Under the pieces are notes generated by a model. It did not search any database. It was not told the DNA's origin and worked only from the letters and a program-made list of their open reading frames with translations. Below are positions 6,063 through 9,861 of a stretch of 9,861 bases of DNA, one piece after another; position 1 is the stretch's first letter, and the number at the start of each line of letters is the position of its first letter. Position numbers and translations under genes: made by a program. The DNA comes from Candidatus Margulisiibacteriota bacterium (GTDB lineage Bacteria > Margulisbacteria > WOR-1 > O2-12-FULL-45-9 > XYB2-FULL-48-7). The DNA lies in assembly GCA_028717325.1 (NCBI GenBank), contig JAQUOB010000033.1, forward strand, positions 1-9,861, given 5' to 3'.

Positions 6063-7154
6063 ATGGCAAAGCTACTTTCTGTCTGCATGATAGTCAAAAA
6101 CGAAGAGGAGAACCTCTCAAAGACCCTGCCTTTGGTCATGGCCGGGGCTGATGAGGTCATCGTTGTCGACACCGGCTCGACCGATCGAACCAAAGAGATT
6201 GCCCAACAGGCCGGAGCCAAGCTTTACGAATTCCCCTGGATCAACGATTTTTCCGCCGCCCGCAACGAGAGCTTAAAACACGCCGAAAGCCAATATATCC
6301 TCTGGCTCGATGCCGATGAATACGTCAGCCCGCAGGAGTTTGAAAAGCTCCGGCAGATACTCAAGCACGAGTCGGCTGATATCTGGCATGTGAAGATCTG
6401 GGAGTGCCAAAAAGGCGAGACCAAAAGCGATGTGTACTACAAACGGGACAAGATATTTAAGACCGGCAAAGGTTTCCATTTTGTCCGGCCGGTCAACGAA
6501 GAGCTCCACACCGATGAAAAAGTGACACGAGAAGAGGTCGATTTCAATATTTGCCACTGGGGCGGTTTCAGCGCCCTGGACGAGAAGGCAAAAGCCCGCA
6601 AGATAGAAAGAGGCCTCGCCATGTTCGAGAGCGCGCTTGCTAAAAACCCGAACGATCCGCAGTTCGCTTATCTATTAGCCGGTGTTTATTTTAAACAGAG
6701 TAATTTTGAGAAGGCGGCGGCCGCCTATCAAAGGGCGGTTGAGCTGTTGCCCGAAGGCGAGATCAAAACCCGCGCCCGCTGTCAGTTATCCCGTTGTTTT
6801 ATCCTGCTCAAGCAAACAGAAAAAGCGCTGAAGATCGCCGATGACGCCTGCCTGTGCGATCCGCTCGACCCGGAACCGAGGGTGGTTAAAGCGACTCTGC
6901 TTTTGTCCGCCGACCGGGATAATGAAGTGGTTGAGATCTTGGCGCCGATCGCCGGTTTCCCGGTCCGGGGCGGCGAGAGCGCGCCGGTCAACGTCAGGCT
7001 TTACGATTATTATCCCTATTACCTGATGGGGATGGCTTTTCTTAAATTGCGGCTGGGCAACGAAGCTCTGGAGCACTTCCGGCTTGCCTATAAAGCACAA
7101 CCGGAACAAAAGGTCCTTTCGATCATTCAGAAGCTGGAGAACATAAATGACTGA
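6063..7154 (+). CDS. Family 2 glycosyltransferase with C-terminal TPR repeats
   Basis: A 363-residue cytoplasmic inverting glycosyltransferase of the GT-A fold. The start MAKLLSVCMIVKNEE is typical of the TPR-linked GT2 group. VDTGSTD (35-41) belongs to the nucleotide-binding region, and WLDADEY (81-87) holds the D-x-D metal site (Asp83, Asp85). The GT domain runs to about residue 175, and TPR helices follow: a clear pair at about 183-230 (FESALAKNPNDPQFAYLLAGVY), then weaker repeats to 357. In known examples such TPR regions bind a protein or peptide acceptor, so modification of a protein, possibly one encoded nearby, is plausible but unproven; the sugar donor could come from the upstream nucleotidyltransferase. 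No ribosome binding site precedes the start. It overlaps the next gene by eight bases and leads a four-gene unit. Confidence 0.9.
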   Translation: MAKLLSVCMIVKNEEENLSKTLPLVMAGADEVIVVDTGSTDRTKEIAQQAGAKLYEFPWINDFSAARNESLKHAESQYILWLDADEYVSPQEFEKLRQILKHESADIWHVKIWECQKGETKSDVYYKRDKIFKTGKGFHFVRPVNEELHTDEKVTREEVDFNICHWGGFSALDEKAKARKIERGLAMFESALAKNPNDPQFAYLLAGVYFKQSNFEKAAAAYQRAVELLPEGEIKTRARCQLSRCFILLKQTEKALKIADDACLCDPLDPEPRVVKATLLLSADRDNEVVEILAPIAGFPVRGGESAPVNVRLYDYYPYYLMGMAFLKLRLGNEALEHFRLAYKAQPEQKVLSIIQKLENIND

Positions 7155-7863
7155 ATGTAATTTAAACGCCTATAATAAAGCGGCGCTGTTCGCCTTAAAG
7201 AGCAAACCGCAAACCAACCAACAGCTGATGGAAAAAGCGCCGCCGAAGGCGGAAGCCGTTCCCGACTGGTCAAAATACACGGCGCAGGTCGCCGAATCGG
7301 AAGAGTCGGGCAGTTCGGAATTCACCGGTTTGCCGCGGCTCACCCATGCTTATGCCTCGGCTGTCGTTTATACGCAAGAAGCCGTCAAGTCGCCGGTCTT
7401 TGGCGCGGCCAGTTTGGAAACCTGGAAAGACGCTTTCACCAAAGCCCTTCAGCAGGCACAGGGTTCGCCCAACCTGCTCGTCTCGAAATATTATTCTTTC
7501 AAAGCGGGCGCTTTGCGTTTCCTGCTCTCGCTGGCCGGGGTTTCGCCGGGCGAGCTGGAAGCCATGCGGCGGCAGGCGCTGGAAGAACTCGAAAAACAAA
7601 ACAAATTGCTTTTCAAGGAAAACGCCAGGAATTTTGTCCTGCTGACCATCTCCGGCGGCAAGAACAAGAAAGAGCGCCGGATCATGGCGGAGATCGAAAA
7701 ACAGCTCGCCCTGCAGGCCCAGCGTCTGGGCAAGCCGCTCTCCCAGATCGATCTTCAAGAACTCCGGCTGGAGCAGGCACGGATCATCAGAGAGAACCTG
7801 GCGGAACAGGTCGGCAACATGAAGGACCTTAAGGAACTGTGTGAATTATATGGCCGAAACTAA
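7147..7863 (+). CDS. Uncharacterised helical protein (238 aa)
   Basis: Not recognised. A soluble 238-residue protein without signal peptide. Residues 1-60 are low-complexity and probably disordered (Ala, Lys, Pro, Glu, then SEESGSSEF). Residues about 64-130 may form a small helical domain containing the moderately hydrophobic FKAGALRFLLSLAGVS (118-133). From about 135 to 235 it is a long, highly charged helical region rich in Glu, Lys, Arg, Gln and Leu, interrupted by an SGGKNKKERR linker (169-178), so coiled coil is likely. GGAG (7136-7139) sits seven bases before the ATG. It overlaps the glycosyltransferase gene by eight bases and the following gene by 14-23 bases, so the products are translationally coupled and probably act together. 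Confidence 0.78.
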   Translation: MTECNLNAYNKAALFALKSKPQTNQQLMEKAPPKAEAVPDWSKYTAQVAESEESGSSEFTGLPRLTHAYASAVVYTQEAVKSPVFGAASLETWKDAFTKALQQAQGSPNLLVSKYYSFKAGALRFLLSLAGVSPGELEAMRRQALEELEKQNKLLFKENARNFVLLTISGGKNKKERRIMAEIEKQLALQAQRLGKPLSQIDLQELRLEQARIIRENLAEQVGNMKDLKELCELYGRN

Positions 7864-8047
7864 ACCAGAATTACTCAAAGAAGAAGAAACGATCAAGGTC
7901 GCCGACCTGGATAAGAAGATCAAGATACTTGACGGCTATATCCAGAAAGTCGACACCTTTATTAAAACGACCGAGAAAAAAGTGGTATTGCTGAAAGAAA
8001 AGAGAAGCCGGGAAATGATCTTAGCCGGCCTTAGAGGTGGCATTTAA
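7841..8047 (+). CDS. Short coiled-coil protein (68 aa)
   Basis: Not recognised. Nearly the whole 68-residue chain is one charged amphipathic helix with heptad-like spacing of hydrophobics (VADLDKKIKILDGYIQKVD, then FIKTTEKKVVLLKEKRSRE), ending in LAGLRGGI. Its size fits a small export chaperone or an oligomerising subunit, but no family is recognised. GTG 7841 is used because AAGGA (7831-7835) lies five bases ahead; ATG 7850 (65 residues) is an alternative whose distance from that site, 14 bases, is long. It lies between two larger helical genes, overlapping the first and sharing one base with the second (TAATG at 8045-8049). Confidence 0.72.
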   Translation: MNYMAETKPELLKEEETIKVADLDKKIKILDGYIQKVDTFIKTTEKKVVLLKEKRSREMILAGLRGGI

Positions 8048-9654
8048 TGGTCCAGGCAGTCAACAACCAACAGATCAACGTCGCCCTGAATGAAGGAGCC
8101 ATCCTTAACCAGGCGGTGATCCCCAAGCACAACCTTGATAAGCCGACCGAAACAAAGCGGACGGCCAGAGAGGTTTTGGAAAAGGCTTTGAGCGGGGGCG
8201 GGATCGATAAAAAGGGCAAACTGGATATGGTCCTGGACACCCTGGCTAAGTTGCCGAGCATCGGCCTGTCGGCCAACGTTTCCACCAAAGGGGTGCTGAA
8301 TAAGCTGGACCAGGAATATGACAGAATGCTGGGCAAGGACGATACACGGGGGGACACGGTCGCCCTCTCGAGAAGCGCGCTGGAAGACGCGATCACCGGC
8401 GTGGAAAAATACAAAGGGAAGAAAGGCCGGGAGGAAGGAGAGAACAGCGGCAGTCAGGGCGTCAAAACTTATACCACGGACAGCGAGTTAAAAGGGCTGG
8501 TCCAGCAATATTCATCGCTTTTTCTCGAGAGCATGGTCAGCAACGACTCCGGTCTGGCCGCCAAATTGAAAACCCTAAAAGACAAAATATTGGAAAAAGG
8601 GGTGCCGGAAAAAGAGATCATCGCGCTGGAGCTTAAGATCAAGAATGAAGTGCGCAAGCAAATTACCAACGAGATCAAAGAACGGTACACGGCGGCCGTT
8701 TTTGCCGAAGGCAACTTAGAAGATGCTTCCGCCAAACTGGGCTTATATGAATTTACCAGCAAGGTGTTTAAAAACAATAAACTGGGCAATTGGGATTTTG
8801 GCGGCTATCACGACGGTATTCAGGGGACGTCGGACTTTGCCGGCAAAGAAGCGAAAGCGGAGATCAAGGACTTTCTTATGCAGGAACTGGAAAAAGAGCT
8901 GATCGGCGTAACCATGAAAGACGGCAAAAAAGACCTTTCCACGCTCTCCAAGATCGCGGTCAAAGCCGAGAACCTGGGGGCGGACATTGCCGGCTGGACC
9001 AACCGGGTCTGGAAGCAAGAAAAGAACGATCTGGGTTTGACCTACTTTAACCCGCCGGACGGCCTGGCCGGCAATAACGTCAATACCAACGCGGGCGACC
9101 TGTCCCGCCAGCCGAAGAACCCTTATGAATACACCGAAAAAGACGAGAAAGAACTGCTGGTCAACCGCTTGAGAGCGGTCTATATGCAGAGAGCGATCAA
9201 GGGAGACCTTTTGACGACCATTTCGACCGAGCTCAAGGTCAGGAAGCTGAAAAACGGCATCTTCCGCCTCGGTATCTTTACCGACCAGATGGAAGAGCAA
9301 ATAAAAGGCGAAGCCCAGGAGCTGGCCAAACAGCGGACGATGGAGATGCTTAACGAAGCTCTGCTGGAGAGAGCGACCCTGTATGAGCTTTCCGGCCCCG
9401 CCCACCAGATGGTGGAAACGAGGATCAAGGGACTCCTCAAGAACCTGAAACGGCTTGACCTGCCGGTTTCCGATGCCAATTTTGTCCGCCTGCGCGACCA
9501 GGCCAACGCCCGGGTCTTCTCCCTGGCCAAGAAAGAACTGATCGAGGTCAAACAGGCAAAAACCAATGGCAAGAACCCTTCCCTGGACAAAAAAGAGGGC
9601 CTGCTCAAGAAGTTGATGCAGAGGATCATGGGTGAAACGAGGCTAATAAATTGA
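8047..9654 (+). CDS. Large uncharacterised, mostly helical protein (535 aa)
   Basis: Not recognised. A soluble 535-residue protein without signal peptide or membrane segment. The N-terminus (1-35) is Asn/Gln/Ala-rich and probably disordered. Residues 36-130 include helices and an LPSIGLSANVSTKG stretch (69-82). A Gly/Ser/Glu linker (124-139) follows. Residues 145-245 and 265-325 are charged helices, joined by an aromatic/Gly segment (NWDFGGYHDGIQG, 248-260). Residues 328-362 are an Asn/Pro/Gly-rich loop (YFNPPDGLAGNN), and 363-530 are again helical, Lys/Glu/Leu/Arg-rich. GAGGTGG (8034-8040) lies six bases before the ATG, which shares one base with the previous stop. It closes unit D. Alternating helical bundles and polar N-terminus would suit an exported or scaffold protein, but no function can be assigned. 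Confidence 0.78.
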   Translation: MVQAVNNQQINVALNEGAILNQAVIPKHNLDKPTETKRTAREVLEKALSGGGIDKKGKLDMVLDTLAKLPSIGLSANVSTKGVLNKLDQEYDRMLGKDDTRGDTVALSRSALEDAITGVEKYKGKKGREEGENSGSQGVKTYTTDSELKGLVQQYSSLFLESMVSNDSGLAAKLKTLKDKILEKGVPEKEIIALELKIKNEVRKQITNEIKERYTAAVFAEGNLEDASAKLGLYEFTSKVFKNNKLGNWDFGGYHDGIQGTSDFAGKEAKAEIKDFLMQELEKELIGVTMKDGKKDLSTLSKIAVKAENLGADIAGWTNRVWKQEKNDLGLTYFNPPDGLAGNNVNTNAGDLSRQPKNPYEYTEKDEKELLVNRLRAVYMQRAIKGDLLTTISTELKVRKLKNGIFRLGIFTDQMEEQIKGEAQELAKQRTMEMLNEALLERATLYELSGPAHQMVETRIKGLLKNLKRLDLPVSDANFVRLRDQANARVFSLAKKELIEVKQAKTNGKNPSLDKKEGLLKKLMQRIMGETRLIN

Positions 9655-9668
9655 TACTGCCCAAATTT

Positions 9669-9728
9669 CCGAATATAGCTCGAATTCCCAAATATTCGGT
9701 CATTCGAGCCATCGATTCGAATATTCGG
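9669..9728 (+). repeat. Interleaved inverted repeats ahead of promoter 5
   Basis: CCGAATAT (9669-9676) is complementary to ATATTCGG at 9692-9699 and again at 9721-9728. GCTCGAAT (9678-9685) is complementary to ATTCGAGC (9702-9709). The two 8-bp pairings cross in a-b-a'-b' order and are therefore mutually exclusive as simple hairpins. No T run follows directly. It could act as an operator cluster for promoter 5, or as alternative RNA hairpins at the 3' end of unit D. Confidence 0.6.
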
Positions 9729-9738
9729 GTTGTAGGAT

Positions 9739-9766
9739 GCAAGTTTTTTGGCGTTTATTACGATAA
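9739..9766 (+). promoter_or_regulatory. Sigma-28/sigma-D-like promoter 5, upstream of the gene at 9787
   Basis: GCAAGTTTT at 9739-9747, 13 bases, then CGATAA at 9761-9766. A TAGGAG ribosome binding site (9773-9778) and ATG 9787 follow. It lies ten bases beyond the last inverted repeat, the only one of the five with such a repeat upstream. Confidence 0.8.
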
Positions 9767-9786
9767 TATGTGTAGGAGAAAAACCG

Positions 9787-9861
9787 ATGGGTGATGTGTC
9801 CGTAAAATTAGACGTCAGCGTTAAGCTGAACCTTAATAACCCGAACCTGCGGCTATTGGGC
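9787..9861 (+). CDS. Start of an uncharacterised protein (first 25 residues; 3' end outside window)
   Basis: Only 25 residues are visible, open to the window edge. ATG 9787 is supported by TAGGAG eight bases upstream and by promoter 5. The N-terminus contains DVSVKL twice in a row (residues 3-8 and 9-14), followed by NLNNPNLRLLG. All six codons differ between the two copies, so the repeat is maintained at protein level. The alternating hydrophobic/polar pattern suggests beta strand. It has no signal peptide and its function is unknown. Confidence 0.65.
   Translation, partial: MGDVSVKLDVSVKLNLNNPNLRLLG

Noticed and set aside
8743..9405. Minus-strand open frame of 220 codons opposite the 535-residue gene
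   Set aside because: Shadow of the plus-strand gene; no promoter, ribosome site or domain.
9669..9709. H-type RNA pseudoknot from the crossed repeats
   Set aside because: With both 8-bp stems formed, the linker at 9700-9701 is only two bases and could not span the first helix, so alternative hairpins or DNA sites are more likely.

Overview
The window looks like a chromosomal segment of an uncultivated Gram-negative bacterium of roughly 50% GC. The evidence is a Sec signal peptide followed by an outer-membrane beta-barrel of the PorV/UPF0164/FadL-like type, clear Shine-Dalgarno sites, tight gene spacing and one coding strand throughout. The nucleotidyltransferase resembles the N-terminal half of the cyanobacterial mannose-1-phosphate guanylyltransferase/phosphomannomutase fusion. 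Together with the barrel family, this suggests a lineage near Cyanobacteria such as Margulisbacteria/Saganbacteria (WOR-1). That placement is a guess from memory, not a result.

Layout: positions 1-1364 hold two housekeeping sugar genes, the 3' end of ribose-5-phosphate isomerase B and a nucleotidyltransferase with a left-handed beta-helix, joined by an ATGA overlap. From 1386 to the end of the window the character changes. Five promoter-like elements share exactly the same layout, GCAAGTTTT, 13 bases, CGATAA or CGATAT. This matches the sigma-28/sigma-D (FliA/SigD/WhiG) class, and each element sits just upstream of a gene start. They divide the region into five units: (A) 1424-2661, outer-membrane barrel plus a 93-residue protein; (B) 2709-5744, three small proteins and one 682-residue protein; (C) 5806-5979, a 57-residue protein; (D) 6063-9654, a glycosyltransferase-TPR protein followed by three unrecognised, mostly helical proteins; (E) 9787 onward, a protein cut by the window edge.

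How it may work together (inference): one alternative sigma factor appears to switch on an outer-membrane protein, a cytoplasmic TPR glycosyltransferase and a set of small and large proteins without signal peptides. Two adjacent small proteins (2955 and 3339) are paralogues. One of them carries the exact LD-x4-NIAN-x2-T-x-G spacing of the flagellar rod/hook N-terminal motif. A sigma-28 regulon of small, possibly exported axial-type subunits plus a glycosyltransferase suggests a surface structure or secretion apparatus related to, or regulated like, a flagellum. No flagellar or type III export gene is visible in the window, so this remains a hypothesis.

No tRNA, rRNA, CRISPR array, insertion sequence or integration site was seen. 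No stretch longer than 300 bases lacks a gene. The largest gap, 9655-9786 (132 bases), holds interleaved inverted repeats and the fifth promoter. Stretches of both DNA strands not listed were read as shadows of the listed genes.
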